From Serripes groenlandicus (Eukaryota; Mollusca; Bivalvia; Cardiida; Cardiidae), in contig JASEVX010000001.1 in assembly GCA_031761405.1 (NCBI GenBank), positions 111,285,643 through 111,349,642 of the forward strand: a stretch of DNA of 64,000 nucleotides, read 5' to 3'. This document shows positions 32,060 to 44,030 of the stretch, in pieces. Position 1 is the stretch's first letter. Each line of letters begins with the position of its first letter. A model generated the notes under the pieces. That model did no database searches. It saw nothing but the letters and a program-made list of their open reading frames with translations, and was not told the origin of the DNA. Both the position numbers and the translations under genes were made by a program.

Positions 32060-33375
32060 CCTATATCTTTGGTGAAATTAAAGTTGACGAATTTACATTG
32101 AAAATTACTTATGATGCATCATTGTTTCATGTAACATCCATGTAATTATGAAACATTAATTTGTTTTTAAGAATTTTGATAAATCTCATGATATATTCTT
32201 CAATATTCAAAACCATTGCAATGTGTGTTAAATATGAGTTTGTTTTGTTTTTCGACAATGCATTTTCTGTATAAACATATTAATCAACAATAATGCTGTG
32301 GCTTTTACCACTGGATGACTCCTATACCCCCTGAGGCCTCCTTTAGAGAGGCAGACAATATTTCTACATGACAGAGCTGTTGTCTTTATTATACACATAT
32401 CCTAATGAACTACCCACGTATCACAGTGTAAACTTGGTTGAAAAATTACACCAAAAATTCTGTTAAAACATCTGTTAAATGACTTTGTGTACAGCTAAGA
32501 ATTCAGTAGTTTTCAATGACCAATATATTTTATGTTTAATGGATTAAATTTATATGATTAACACACCGTTTAGTTTGAGTTTTCATCATGATGGGCTGAA
32601 GGCTGCTTTAAAACCTTCATTCAAGCAGCCTTTGATGACTACAGACACTTCTTTATTCTTAAGACTAGAAATTTCTAATTTGGATATTTTATCTTATGTC
32701 TCTGGTATGTTTTTCAAGGTTAAATATATTGACTAATAGAATATAGAGCTCTACTAAGTTATGATTTCAGGATAGAACAGTTATATCAAACTTTGGTCAA
32801 ACCATAAGTGTATTGTATATTATAATAATGACATTTATTTCATTTGCATATGCATATTGCCATTGCTTTTATTTAATCTATAACTATGTTGATGCTTGTT
32901 TACTGTTCATTCAGGTTACTTTATAAATACTGCACAGATGTGCCATTTCTCATTTTTTTTAATGTTCATAGTCAGTCATTGTTATTGTTGACAAAAGACA
33001 TATTCATTAACTTACAATTCTACCTCATACTTCGTCCTATTCATTCATTAATTTTGATCAAATTTAAATATGCAAAGATAATTCTTGTAAATCATTTTGA
33101 AAGTCAAAGGGTGATTTTTTTGTTAAGATAGGGAATGTCATTATTATTCACCAAAGTTTCCAAACAGTAGGAAAAAATATGGGTTTGTTTTTACCTTCTT
33201 TGCTTTTTTACAAGATTTAACAATTGCTTGACTGCTTATAAAAATGAAACTCGAGATATTAATTACAGATATCCACCTGATACCACAAAATTGATATGTT
33301 TATCAAAAAAAATATTAACTTTAAAAGTATGAAGAATATAGGTTAACTCTCAAGTTATTTTAATCTTTAATATGT
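32060..33375 (+). other. non-coding stretch, possible intron
   Basis: AT-rich with poly-T tracts. No repeat family or gene recognised. Confidence 0.4.
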
Positions 33376-33377
33376 TA

Positions 33378-33611
33378 AAGTTGATACTGCACATACAACA
33401 GAGGTGCAGCAGACAATTTAAAAAAAACCATCTACTGTTATATAGAGAAAATATCTATATACAATTTTAAATAGACAGTTGAAAACAGTGTTGCCAGTGA
33501 GGAATTTGCTCATCATGAGCAACTTCTCCTTTTGCCATAAATGTTTCAAAAGTCGTCTATATATACTGCAGATATGTCATAATGTGTTCGCATTTAAGAG
33601 AGGGTTTAAAA
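33378..33611 (-). mobile_element. MITE-1 copy, old
   Basis: 'cacatacaacagaggtgcag', centre ctcatcatgagcaacttctc, and right arm 'cagatatgtcataatgtg' with a tatata insertion. Confidence 0.65.
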
Positions 33612-33765
33612 ATAGTTATGAATATGTAACAAAATCATTCTTTCTCTTTTTCAAGTATGTACATCTTTTATTTATCAAGGTTTCTCATATATTTGCAAAG
33701 ATGTTTTTAAAAACATCTGCTGCAAGATTTTACTGTATGTGGGTACTTGGTAGGGGTTTATAGCC
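33612..33765 (+). mobile_element. MITE-1 right-half fragment
   Basis: 'atatttgcaaagatgttttt', 'aacatctgctgcaagatttt', then 'actgtatgtggg'. Confidence 0.5.
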
Positions 33766-33867
33766 GGTCAAAAATTAAAAAAGTATCATATGAAAATCAA
33801 AGAAATTCAGGAAAGGCTAAATAATTATTTATTATGAGTGAGAAAAAAGAAAAACCAATTACTCTTT

Positions 33868-34090
33868 ATAAACCCTTTCCCACATTCAGACATTTTCTGA
33901 TACTTCCTCAGCAGACAATTTCTGAAACCATTGTGAAAAAAGGAGAAATTGTTCTTAATAAGCAAATTTATCCTTTAGCTACATATTTTCAGCATCATTT
34001 AATTCTAAATCCCTCATTTATGGTAATTTTTCATCCTTTTGCCAATATGTTTTCAAAGTCATCTGCAGATTGTATGTGGGAAAGGTTAAA
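33868..34090 (+). mobile_element. MITE-1 copy, old
   Basis: taaaccctttcccacattca to gtatgtgggaaaggttaaa. The centre has lost symmetry (attgttcttaataagcaaat). Confidence 0.75.
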
Positions 34091-34336
34091 ATATTACCCT
34101 ACTCCTGACAACCATTTTATAAGCTGGTACCCATGCATGCAATATAAACTCATACACCAACTGATAGGTACTAACCATCCAGAGATAAATCGAACCAATT
34201 CTTACCGCTGTTTTGCATCATACAATAAATCTACAGCATACAAATTTAATGATATCTAGGCAATAATAATATTATGGTTCCAAAAAATAAAATAGTGATG
34301 TTTTATATTAAAATGGGACATTATTGCTTTTGTCTC

Positions 34337-34531
34337 TTAACCCTCATATATTTACTTTCTGATGGCTCTGTAGCAGACAGCTTTTTGAAAACACAGTGAC
34401 TATAGAAGAAATTGCTCAAAACAAGCAATTTCTCCTTTTGCCACAATGTTTTCCACTTTTAGTCATAGATTATCCATTCAATTATGCTCAAAATGTCTGC
34501 TGCAGAATTGTTGTATGAGGGAAAGGGTTAA
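34337..34531 (+). mobile_element. MITE-1 copy, young, two internal deletions
   Basis: TTAACCCTCATATATTTACT lacks the CCCTTT of the terminus. The centre gaaattgctcaaaacaagca is intact. The right half is missing the 'gagattttctat' block. Confidence 0.88.
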
Positions 34532-34634
34532 AGAAGAATCTAGTCATTGAGACAACTGGTTTGAGTACCACATCAGAGGTCAGTTTGTTGGATAGTAAGA
34601 GTTGATGTATTTTGGTGGTGAAGAGATCAGTTAA

Positions 34635-34905
34635 CTCCTCCTATCCCTTTCCGAATCGCAGCAATTCTGCAGCTAGCAGACACTATTTCAAACACATGGT
34701 GAAAATATCCATCAATGAAAGTTTAAACATTGATAAGAATTAACTTTAAGAGTTTACAATATTGTTGCAAAAAAATAAATTGAGAGTTTTTAAAAAGTGC
34801 ATCAAAAGGCATCTGCAGGTTGGAAAGTGATAGATTCAGGTCCTCTATTGTGCATGTAGAGAAATGGGTAACTGCTGATGGTTTCAATGAAGGAAAGGGT
34901 TAAGT
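34635..34905 (-). mobile_element. MITE-1 copies, overlapping fragments
   Basis: 'ctatccctttccgaatcgca', 'ctgcagctagcagacac' and 'gcatctgcaggttggaaagt', then a second end gaaggaaagggttaagt. Confidence 0.55.
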
Positions 34906-34975
34906 GGCATTAAGGTAACCCTAGTCTTTCATTATTTGTCACACATGTTATAGTAAGACAAAGAATGCGAGGTTT

Positions 34976-35475
34976 AACCCTTTCCCACATACAACAAATA
35001 TGCAACAGATGACATAGAAAACATACAGTCAAAAATATGCAACAGATGACTTAGAAAACATAGTCAAAAATATGCAACAGATGACTTAGAAAACATAGTC
35101 AAAAATATGCAACAGATGACTTAGAAAACATACAGTCAAAAATATGCAACAGATGACTTAGAAAACATAGTCAAAAATATGCAACAGATTACTTAGAAAA
35201 CATACAGTCAAAAATATGCAACAGATGACATAGAAAACATAGTCAAAAATATGCAACAGATGACTTAGAAAACATACAGTCAAAAATATGCAACAGATGA
35301 CTTAGAAAACATACAGTCAAAAATATGCAACACTTATATAAATAAAAGAACAATTTGTTAATAATGTTGAATACATTATGGCAATAAAAGATTAATGTCT
35401 TGTTTTGAGCAATTTCGATTTCCTTATTTTTCTGCAGTTAAAGCATACTAGAAAACATCTGCAGATAGGAAAGCA
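34976..35475 (-). mobile_element. MITE-1 copy enlarged by an internal minisatellite
   Basis: Starts TTAACCCTTTCCCACATACA. The left arm 'tgcaacagatgac' is then repeated tandemly (35001-35335). Afterwards the centre ('attatggcaataaaagatta', 'gagcaatttcgatt') and a right remnant 'catctgcagataggaaag' follow. Confidence 0.8.
35001..35335. repeat. minisatellite of 35/37-bp units derived from a MITE-1 arm
   Basis: 'tgcaac' starts at 35001, 35038, 35073, 35108, 35145, 35180, 35217, 35252, 35289 and 35326. Unit lengths run 37,35,35,37,35,37,35,37,37. The 2-bp difference is acatacagtc versus acatagtc. Unit: agatgacttagaaaacatag, then tcaaaaatatgcaac. Confidence 0.95.
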
Positions 35476-35549
35476 TTTTTCAGTAATTATTACTTTTTTT
35501 CATTTTCATTTTAGTTGGTAACATTGCAGATTTCAAAGCATAACTCTAG

Positions 35550-35746
35550 CTTTCCCACAAAACAGAATCGTTCTGATTATACACTACAGAAGACCAGAAT
35601 ACATCGAGGCAAAAGAAGAAATTGTTCATAATGAGCAATTTCTCCTTTTGCCACAAATGACAATACTCTATTTAATTATTAGTTATTCATTGCTCAATTA
35701 TAGAAGCCATCTGCTGAAGATGTTTTGTATGTGGGAAAAGGGTTAA
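35550..35746 (+). mobile_element. MITE-1 copy, old
   Basis: 'gcaaaagaagaaattgttca' and 'taatgagcaatttctccttt', ending gtatgtgggaaaagggttaa. Confidence 0.75.
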
Positions 35747-35749
35747 TTG

Positions 35750-36165
35750 AATCATGCAGTGTGAATGTGTCATATTTTCACTTTTCTTGATGATGATCAA
35801 ATGAAACTATTGAAACAAATGTCTTTGAATTTGATTACAGAAATAAGAAAACAATGTTAAACATTAAAAATAAATGCAATAGGAATGATGAATGTTTATT
35901 TATATTCTTGTTTTTTTTAACAATATATAAACAGGAAAAAAGCTCACCATTCCTTCAATACTCTACTTGATTATTAAGGCGTTTTTCAGACTGGATGTAC
36001 ATGTAGATATTTGCATTCAGTCTGCTTCAACTATTGAACAAATATGCCTTATTTTTTTTTAGACCGTTCCAGTTTGAAAATATCCTGTCGAAATGAGTAG
36101 AAAATGTACTTACTTAAATGAAATAATATGCAAGACATTATAGGATAAGGAGGAATAACTGATTC
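35750..36165 (+). other. non-coding stretch, no feature recognised
   Basis: AT-rich. No repeat or gene structure seen. Confidence 0.4.
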
Positions 36166-36169
36166 TGAG

Positions 36170-36253
36170 TCATCTTCATCCTACAATGTTTTAAAAAGTC
36201 ATCTGCTTCTAATTATGCATCTAAAATGTGACTTCATTAGGGAAAGGATTAAC
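36170..36253 (-). mobile_element. MITE-1 half copy
   Basis: 'cctacaatgttttaaaaagt', then 'catctgcttctaattatgca', ending agggaaaggattaa. Confidence 0.6.
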
Positions 36254-36804
36254 CCTCTGTTAACCCCAGTGATAATGGAACTTATAGAAAGGGCAAAGGT
36301 CAGCTGTGGCTGATGTGTAAATGAAATTGATTGGTTTGAGATAAAGAAACAATACATGAACAGGAACATTTTGGCAGATCTTAGTCCCTAATCATTATCT
36401 ATAATGCTAGACAATTAGAACCATATGCCTTTAAGTGAGGTGTTATGTAATCTATTGAGCCTGGTCAGTGAGGGGGGTTAGTTACTAATAGGTTAAACTT
36501 GCAACTCTTCTTCGACCTGAAATTTGAGATAGCCATGGTAACCAGAAAATTTGTGGAACCAGCATCATTTTGTTTTGTTTACATTATGCCTGGAATTATT
36601 GATGGGGTGTCCAGAAGGGAGAAATTTCTCTGATTATTGTGGCTTCTTAGATAGATTACAATTCTTGGTATTTTTTTTATTTTTCAAAGTTGATTTCAAA
36701 AATATGATGAAAGTTCTTGTTTATTTCCCGATTGGTTTTTCTTGGTTTCTTATGCTTTAGAGGAGGCTATATAATACAGTAGATACCTCAGATAACATTG
36801 CGAG

Positions 36805-36926
36805 GAAAGTGAATCATTCTGCTGACACAACCTCACATTATTATGTTTGAAAACAACGTGGCGAAAGAAGAAATTGCTCAATATTTTCTCATAAAATTAT
36901 TGTAATACGTGCATGAGAAAGGGTAA
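36805..36926. mobile_element. MITE-1 fragment
   Basis: 'aacaacgtggcgaaagaaga', then 'aattgctcaat', ending catgagaaagggtaaa. Confidence 0.55.
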
Positions 36927-37048
36927 ACAAAACAATTTTACCGTTTTCTAACAATGATTTCCTTCCTTATTTTTTAAATGGTTGCTTTCATTTATTTTCT
37001 TCCTGCATAGCTAGTAACAAAGTCAAAATGTATTTGAAATTTAATTTG

Positions 37049-37278
37049 TTAACCCTTTCCCTCATATAGACGCTTTCCGACGCCTCTGCAGCAGACAGCC
37101 TTTTGAAAACATAGTGACAAAAGAAGAAATTGCACAAAACGTGCAATTTCTCCTTTTGCCACAATGTCTTCCACTTTTTGTCATAGGTTATCCATTCAAT
37201 TATGGAGATTTTCTATGTTTTGACAAAATATGTTCAAAGTCGTCTGCTGCAGAATTGTTGTATGAGGGAAAGGGTTAA
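37049..37278 (+). mobile_element. MITE-1 copy, intact, GCAC/GTGC stem subfamily (230 bp)
   Basis: TTAACCCTTTCCCTCATATA to gtatgagggaaagggTTAA. The centre gaaattgcacaaaacgtgca is identical to the 7.02-kb and 56.50-kb copies. Confidence 0.93.
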
Positions 37279-37279
37279 A

Positions 37280-38835
37280 GGACTACCAAGGCCTCGATTT
37301 ATTAATTTTCATTTAAGTTTATGGTACATGTCATGATGTAAATTGCTTTTGATTTTAATGGTTTGTACAGCAGAAATGTAATTCTCAAAGAATTGACTAG
37401 TACAGCATGTATTTTATCGTTTTTAGTTTCATTAAGTGAGGAATTGGTCTTTTAAATTGAATTAAACCCAAAAATAGACAGAACCGAAATTCAATTAAAG
37501 TATTCAATCACTTTTTAATCCATCAATATGGGGTTTTAGATTTACCTTCATACCAAGCTGTGTAGTTGTTATTTTTCCATTTCAAATAAGTTTTGAAAGA
37601 ATTTCAATATATCAGTTATTTTTGTGAGAAGTGATATAATGGATAGCCACTTGTTTCAAATGAGTGAATTTTATATATCTTATATAAACAACACATTCAA
37701 TTTTAAATCCGAGCTGGGATTTGACAGCTATTGTTCACCTTTATCTAGGGCTGTTATTTTAAGATTATGGAATTTAATTATAACAATCTACATTTTTTTG
37801 TTACCTAAATGTAAATATACAAAAAGAAAACATACACATTCCAATTTTGTTGTTATCTTTCTTTATCCATTAATCCCATTAATGTGAGACTAAATAAAAT
37901 CTTTTTCAATGACTTTATAATTCCAAAGAAAAATATAATCTGGATGATAAACTTTATTACACTTTCTTTTAGAATAATTTCAATTTCAACTCTTAACTGA
38001 CCAAAAGTTTTTTACATGACATTGTGCAGTCACTGCATTGTGACAAATTGTATTAAATTTTGTTCTCTTGCTCATCAGTTATTTTTCTTTCAAAATGGGG
38101 TTGTTGTTTTTTTGAAAAAGAAAATCTTGATGTGACGAACAGAAGATACCAACCTTTGATACTTTGGTAAATGAATAAAATTCTCTCATTACTAGAAATT
38201 GCACAATGGGTTATGAATGTTTATCTACATGCATAAAGAGTTTGTTATACCAAAATGCCACCTTTTTAAAACCACAGGCAAAGTAAATTTTTTAATCCAT
38301 ATGGTAATTATGATATAAGTGGGGCTATTTGTAAACCTTTTTTTCACAGTTACACACTTTTATGGACTTTGTTTAATGGGGCCCAGTAGGGAGCATAACC
38401 TTTGGGTGAAGTAAGACTTCATTATCAGGCATATGGATCTATTATTTGTATCAATCATCATCTACAAATTTATAAACCCTGCAGTGCCCTCCAGCCAACT
38501 CCAGGATTGAGTTTCACGTTCTCTGTGATGGTCAGTTCTGTTTTTTCCTGGAAATATTGTGCTGCTGCTTTGTTCATTAAAAAAATATGTTTCTGTTAAA
38601 TTTAAAAAAAAAGAGAGATTGATTTAGGTTTTTATTAAAAGGCCAAGTGGATTTGATAATGAGGTATTTATGTTTTTTTCATTTCACTAAAAAAACAACA
38701 ACAAAAAACCATATAAATAGATAGCGATATGAAATCTAATTGTTTAAATTTGATAAGACCTGTTATATAAGAAACTATTACTATTAGTTTGAGCACCCAC
38801 TGCATATTTTGATTTGGTAAACATGTCCAACAAAC
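37280..38835 (+). other. non-coding stretch, possible intron
   Basis: Contains several short frames, none with recognisable protein sequence. No repeat family identified. Confidence 0.4.
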
Positions 38836-38837
38836 AA

Positions 38838-39035
38838 ACAAATCGCAGCAGATGACTTTGAAAACTTTTCGGTAAAAATATGGAAAATCTCGAGAAATGA
38901 AACAACTATTGAACACAATTGAAAATATTTTGACTAAATTGATTGTTTCGAGCATTTTCTCCTTTTGTCACAAAGATTTCAAAAGTTGTCTGCTGCAAAC
39001 ACATCAAAAGGCCTCTGCATATATGAGAAACTGTC
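38838..39035 (-). mobile_element. MITE-1 copy, old
   Basis: 'aatcgcagcagatgactttg', 'cgagcattttctccttttgt' and 'gttgtctgctgcaaacacat'. Terminal repeats are decayed. Confidence 0.65.
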
Positions 39036-39097
39036 AAACAGACTTAAATTTTGATGAAGAAGAAGCCAGTTTACTCTCGACATATATTGAGTCGCTG

Positions 39098-39256
39098 CAC
39101 GAGAAACCAACATAATATGGACTCCCCAGATCAGCCGTCTGAGGAGGCGAAAAGTGTCAGTACGGGTTTAAGTCTGCTCAACATGCTTAGGCTGATCCAG
39201 GTCGATACTTTACCCAGAGTCCACAATGTTGGTTTTCTCTTGGAATGGCTCATATA
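39098..39256. mobile_element. palindromic element, 'gagaaaaccaacat' family, copy 2
   Basis: acgagaaaccaacataatat at the left and 'ccacaatgttggttttctct' at the right. The interior keeps 'ctgatccaggtcgatacttt'. It is about 100 bp shorter than copies 1 and 3. Confidence 0.7.
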
Positions 39257-39491
39257 TATATGTCTACACACTGTTAAGAAGAAAATGATTTTTTCGACAA
39301 GAGCTATCTGCATCAGTGTTAATTAAAGCTGCTTTCTTTTTCAGAAGAACAAGCACATAAGAATTGTTCAATAAAATAGATTCTAAACCTTGAGAATGAC
39401 AGCTGTGTTCAGTGTTGAATGTATGGGCAGATTGACAAAGTACATGTTTTTTGTAGACATGATGAAAATCTCATTTGTCCTTAAGCTACCT

Positions 39492-39680
39492 TTTAACCCT
39501 TGCCCACTACATGTAGACACATTTTGACTCGTCTGCAGCAGAAGGTATTTTAACAATTATATCAAAAGGAGAAATTGCTTAAAATTATGATCAATTTATT
39601 TGTTTGCAAGATTCATGGAGTTCAAAATGTGTCTGCTGCAGAAGCGTCAAAATAGGCATGCATTATGGGAAAGAGTTCAT
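39492..39680. mobile_element. MITE-1 copy, mixed arms
   Basis: ttttaacccttgcccactac and 'ctcgtctgcagcagaaggta' at the left. The right arm 'ctgctgcagaagcgtcaaaa' has the sequence normally found on a left arm, so both arms look like the same side of the consensus. Confidence 0.65.
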
Positions 39681-39741
39681 TATGTCTTGAATTTAAATGA
39701 AAGGGTTAAATTCTCACAATATTTTATACACTGTCTCACCA

Positions 39742-39945
39742 TTTAACACTTTCCCACATAAAACAAATCTCCAGCAGATGCTTTTCTAAATATTTAGGCA
39801 GAACTGATGAAAATATCTCTGAATGAACATAAAATTACTAAATAGAGTTGAAAGAATTGTGGAAAATAGAGATATAGCTGATAATGTCCAATATATCCTT
39901 TTGCTAGATTGTTTTCAAAGTTGTGTGCTGCAGATTTGGCAGTGT
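39742..39945 (-). mobile_element. MITE-1 copy, interrupted by a SINE
   Basis: tttaacactttcccacataa, then 'ctccagcagatg', through 'gtgtgctgcagatttggc', where the SINE begins. Confidence 0.65.
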
Positions 39946-40095
39946 TGATGTAAGGGCGTCTCTTTCAGGACCAGGAGAGCTTAAGGTTATATTGCTGGCT
40001 TGGTCCATCATAAGGGTCCTGCCAAAGACTTTGAAAATGGTAGTAAGCAAAGGTGACTTCCCCTTGGCGCTCGAGATTATAAAGATAGCCATTTA
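39946..40095 (+). mobile_element. tRNA-derived SINE, second copy
   Basis: 'gagcttaaggtta', 'ccaaagactttgaaaatggt', 'agtaagcaaaggtgac' and 'ttccccttggcgctcgagat' match the minus-strand SINE at 2.04-2.17 kb. The tRNA-like head is badly eroded. Here the 3' tail is 'attataaagatag', not a minisatellite. Confidence 0.65.
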
Positions 40096-40104
40096 ACTGA
40101 TACC

Positions 40105-40285
40105 ATGATGTCAATGTAATTGCTAGAATATGAAATACTATTTGATTATTGAATAGAGTTGAAAACATTGTGTGACAAAACGAAATTGCTCATTAGAATG
40201 AGAAATTACTATTTTTGTGACAATGTTTTCATAAGTCTTCTGCTGAAGAGGAGTCAGAAAGTGGATGTATGTTGGAAAAGGTTAA
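40105..40285 (-). mobile_element. MITE-1 right portion
   Basis: 'agttgaaaacattgtgtgac', 'ctcattagaatgagaaatta' and 'cttctgctgaagaggagtca', ending gttggaaaaggttaaa. Confidence 0.65.
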
Positions 40286-40289
40286 AATT

Positions 40290-41170
40290 CTGGATATCAA
40301 TAGTCTGCGAATAATAGGCCACACGGTTTCTCTCTTTCTCTTACAAATATTTCAGTTATTGGCCAAAGTATATTTTAATCCACTTGAGATGAATAATTTT
40401 CAAGAATAAACACACTGGTACAAAATAAGAAAAACAAATGAGGGATTATTGATTCAATTTATGGACATTTTCTGTTAGCCTGTCATATTGTATTTTACAG
40501 TTCAATTGTGATTTCTGGTAGTAATTAAGTTTTTCATAAAATACTGCTTAATGAAGGTTCAGAAAATTGATTTTTTTTTTATACATTCCCGAATGAAATT
40601 AAAACTGACCACGGTTGAGGGATTTTTTTATTGAAGTTTTCTAGTGACAAACAACTTGCCATATTTCAAACACTCCACTGATTCAAATTATTTTTAATGT
40701 TTCAGCAGTTTAAATCTATTATGATGGATAACTACTAACCTAACTTTCAAATGACCTTTTCCATCTCTGTTTTTTTATCCCATTTTATAAAGTACATTAG
40801 TAATGTTCATATAACAATGTGACAAAGAAGAAAGTCTTTGCATCATCATTAAGGAAACGGATCAAAGTTGAAAGCATATGCAACTGGTGCCTTATAATCT
40901 TCTTCGAATGTTTTCTTCAACTTTGAACTCAACTAAGAATTAGATTTTTTCGAAATTTTACAACAACAAAAATTGTTCTTTTAAACATAATCAGCTTGTT
41001 AATCGTTAAATTCTTATTCAAAATTAAACAATGTTCAGATAAAAATTTTATAAGTCGTCATGTCATATTTTTTAAACCAAATATTTTTCAATTATTAAAA
41101 TTTGTGGAAATGCACCTGTTCCATTGACTGTGTTGATTTAGAAAGAGATTTAACAACCTTGAACAAAGAC
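40290..41170 (+). other. non-coding stretch, no feature recognised
   Basis: AT-rich, no recognisable repeat or coding structure. Confidence 0.4.
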
Positions 41171-41387
41171 TGGCTTTAACACTTTTCTAGTTGCAGACAA
41201 CTTTTGAAAACATCATGGCAAAAGAGTATATTGCTCATGTTGTGCAAAAAGTATGAGATTAGTATGGGAAGTAATTGTGTTGAGCAGAAAACACTAAAGG
41301 AGAAAATTATACTAACATTGAGAAAAGTCACCTCTTTCCACAATGATTTCAACAATCTTCGCTTTGTGTGTGAGGTTAAGGGTTAAC
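41171..41387. mobile_element. MITE-1 copy, very diverged
   Basis: 'agacaacttttgaaaacatc', 'atggcaaaagagtatattgc' and the end gtgaggttaagggttaa. Confidence 0.55.
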
Positions 41388-41520
41388 TGCATGATGACTT
41401 TTAAAACAGACATGTGGCCCTCCCTTTGTGTATGGGATGGTTGAACAAAAGTACTGGACATACCTGCAACCTTTGATTATCACATTCTACAGAAATACAG
41501 AAAAACTGCGAATTTTTGTG

Positions 41521-41752
41521 TTAACCCTTTCCCACATGAAGACGCTCTGAAGCCTCGATCTGCAGCAGTCAACTCTTTTTAAGATTGTGACAAAAGAAGA
41601 AATTGCTCATGATGAGCAACTTCTCCCTTTGCCGCAATGTTTTTCAACTCTATTTTTTATTTGATGATTAAACTCTTAATTATCGAGATTTTTCGACTTT
41701 TTGTCAATATGTTATCAAAGCCGTCTGCTGCAGAATTATTGTATGTATATAT
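41521..41752 (+). mobile_element. MITE-1 copy, right terminus lost
   Basis: TTAACCCTTTCCCACATGAA, then the centre ctcatgatgagcaacttctc. After 'gtctgctgcagaattattgt' the expected gggaaaggg is replaced by a 'atatatata' run. Confidence 0.8.
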
Positions 41753-42019
41753 ATATTGAAATTGTCTTATTTCTATTTTAGACTTTGTTAAGTGTGACTA
41801 TATTTATCCAGGTGCACATTAATTAAATTTTTACTTGATACAGAAACTTTTGTGACAGTATCATGACTTTGGAATTTGTTTTTGAGACTCACAATAACTT
41901 TGGTAAACATCTGTTTGTTGGGAATTACTCATAACAAGCATTTTAACCTTTTCCACAATTAATTGTTTATATTCTTTAATTTGTGTTAAAGACCACAAAT
42001 ATGGGAAAACAAAACATTT

Positions 42020-42330
42020 AAAAAAAATGCAAAGCAAGTTAAACACATTGGGCCATTTCTCCTTTTGTCACAATGTCTTTCAACTTTATTCAATGATTTT
42101 GCTTTCATTCAGACATTTTCCATAAATTAAGTTTTATCTCAGCATTATCAAACTCATGCTGCAGTCTTCATTTTAATATTGCAGAAGACAGCTTTTAAAA
42201 CGTCAAATATTTTAATAATAGAGAGTATAAATATTCGATAAGAATTGAAAAACATGGCAAAAATCATCTGTTGAAGATAACATCAAAAAGCACAATTGGA
42301 AATTATGATTAAGGAAACTTAATGACTGTG
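42020..42330. mobile_element. MITE-1 fragments
   Basis: 'ccatttctccttttgtcaca' at 42053, then 'gcagaagacagcttttaaaa' and 'aaaatcatctgttgaagata'. Order is blurred and termini are not recognisable. Confidence 0.45.
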
Positions 42331-42334
42331 TGTG

Positions 42335-43200
42335 TCTGATGTGGGAGTCAGGAATAGAAAGAATAACGGACATAAATATACTGGAAAAAGGAGCGACTCT
42401 ATCTGAGGACTGAGTATCACAATTTAGTCCATAATAACCCGCTGCTACACGCAATTTAAAAAAAAAAAACATTGCAGAATAAGGAGTTTATGCTCAGAAT
42501 GATAAATTTCTTCTTTTCCCACAATGATTTCAATTTGTCCACAGTTTTCTTCTGTATTTATTTTCAAACAAGACAACTCATTTATATTATTAAAAAATAT
42601 ATATATATTTGAATTAGGATTGTTCATATATGCATATATAGTATTAAAGGGTGCTGATGGTAAGAGCACCATGACAAAAGTATTTTGAACTGATGGTATT
42701 GGAGAAAATATTGATCAGCTGGACTTCAATAACCCTAATTAAAGTCTATTGATATTTTTCTTACAAGCAGGCTTGGCTAGTATTATTTTGTAACTGGAAA
42801 GGGACGGATGCTTAGTTCAATGAATGGTACGTAACATTTACTGTTTATCATTTTTGATATAAGACAGAAGATAGCTCATGTGTGTCACATAAATTTATCT
42901 GGATAAACTCATCATATTGGTAACAGTTTTTCATTTTTTTTTTATTCCTGACAAAAAGTAGGTGTGATTTTTTTTTCAAGAAATAGAAACTTTATTGAAT
43001 AACCAATTTTCTTTCAGTGAGCAGATGATATTTTAAAATATTATGAGAAAAGGAGAAACCTTATTTTTTTCTCTCCTTGTTCTCTGTTTTTGTCTGAAAT
43101 CCTGTTTTTCGCTTCTGATTTTCTAATCTTTTCTATTTATCCTCTCAAATTTGAACTGCCCAAAAAACGTAATATGTATATTATGATATGCTTACTGTTA
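42335..43200 (+). other. non-coding stretch, no clear feature
   Basis: AT-rich with an 'aaaatatatatatat' run. A short MITE-like piece ('gaaaaggagaaac') lies near 43046. Confidence 0.4.
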
Positions 43201-43205
43201 TGCCA

Positions 43206-43425
43206 TTATCCCTTTCCCACTTGCAGACTCATTTTGATACCTCTGCAACAGACAGCCTTTGAAACATTGTTGGAAGGGGAGAAATGGCTCATTATAATGA
43301 TCAAGCAACCTCTCTTTTTCCTACAATGTTTTCAGCTCTATTCACAAATTATTCTTTATTTGTGAATAATTTTTAAGATGTTTTTGCTGTCTTCTGCTTC
43401 AGAGTGTTTGTGGTAAAGGGGTAAT
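43206..43425 (+). mobile_element. MITE-1 copy, old
   Basis: ttatccctttcccacttgca and 'acctctgcaacagacagcct'. A local palindrome 'tattcacaaattattcttta' followed by 'tttgtgaata' is new. Ends ggtaaaggggtaatt. Confidence 0.75.
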
Positions 43426-43832
43426 TATAAATAATATGCTTCCAATTTTGATCAATCAGGTCAGCCAAGTAACACGCATTTAAACAAAATTCTAGTTACA
43501 TTTTGTACTGTAAGATCTCGAAGCCGAAACCGGCTGTACATGTATAATTGTGTTCTCATTTAAATACAACTTGAAATAAAACTTGGACATAGAGGACATG
43601 AAATCGTTTAAGAAGAAACACTTTGCAAGCAAAATAAAGCCTCGTTTTAATACTGACAACTTTTACTATACTCTTTTGAAAATTAGGATTCTCGCAGTCA
43701 AGGTTATACCAATAAAATTCTCCTCATGTCAAATTATCTTTTTTATTCAAACTTTCATTCATTGTCTCAGGATATGTATCTATTCTTATCTTCATGATTG
43801 GGATTTTGAAATTTGAAGAATCTAAAACAGGT

Positions 43833-44030
43833 ATCAGAGCTCTAGATAAGGGGCGTTTTGCATGTTCTAAAATCATTATTTGACCCTATAACACTATGAA
43901 GTGGGTACTCCAACATTTTTTAGTACCAACAACATTGGGTTTGATTGGATAATAAGAAAGATATTGTGGGGAAAAGAGCTGTATACCGGCCCCTCCTTCT
44001 CTGGACTTCTGAGGCAATTATCCAGTAAAT
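43833..44030. repeat. dispersed module, copy 2, decayed hairpin
   Basis: Collinear with 17907-18080: 'tcagagctctagataagggg', 'gcatgttctaaaatcattat', 'gtgggtac...agtacc', 'attgtggggaaaagagct' and 'tctggacttctgag'. The hairpin that is perfect in copy 1 is only partial here. Confidence 0.75.

Noticed and set aside
33834..34259. 141-codon plus-strand frame
   Set aside because: It runs through a MITE-1 copy in both arms and shows no protein-like composition or domain.
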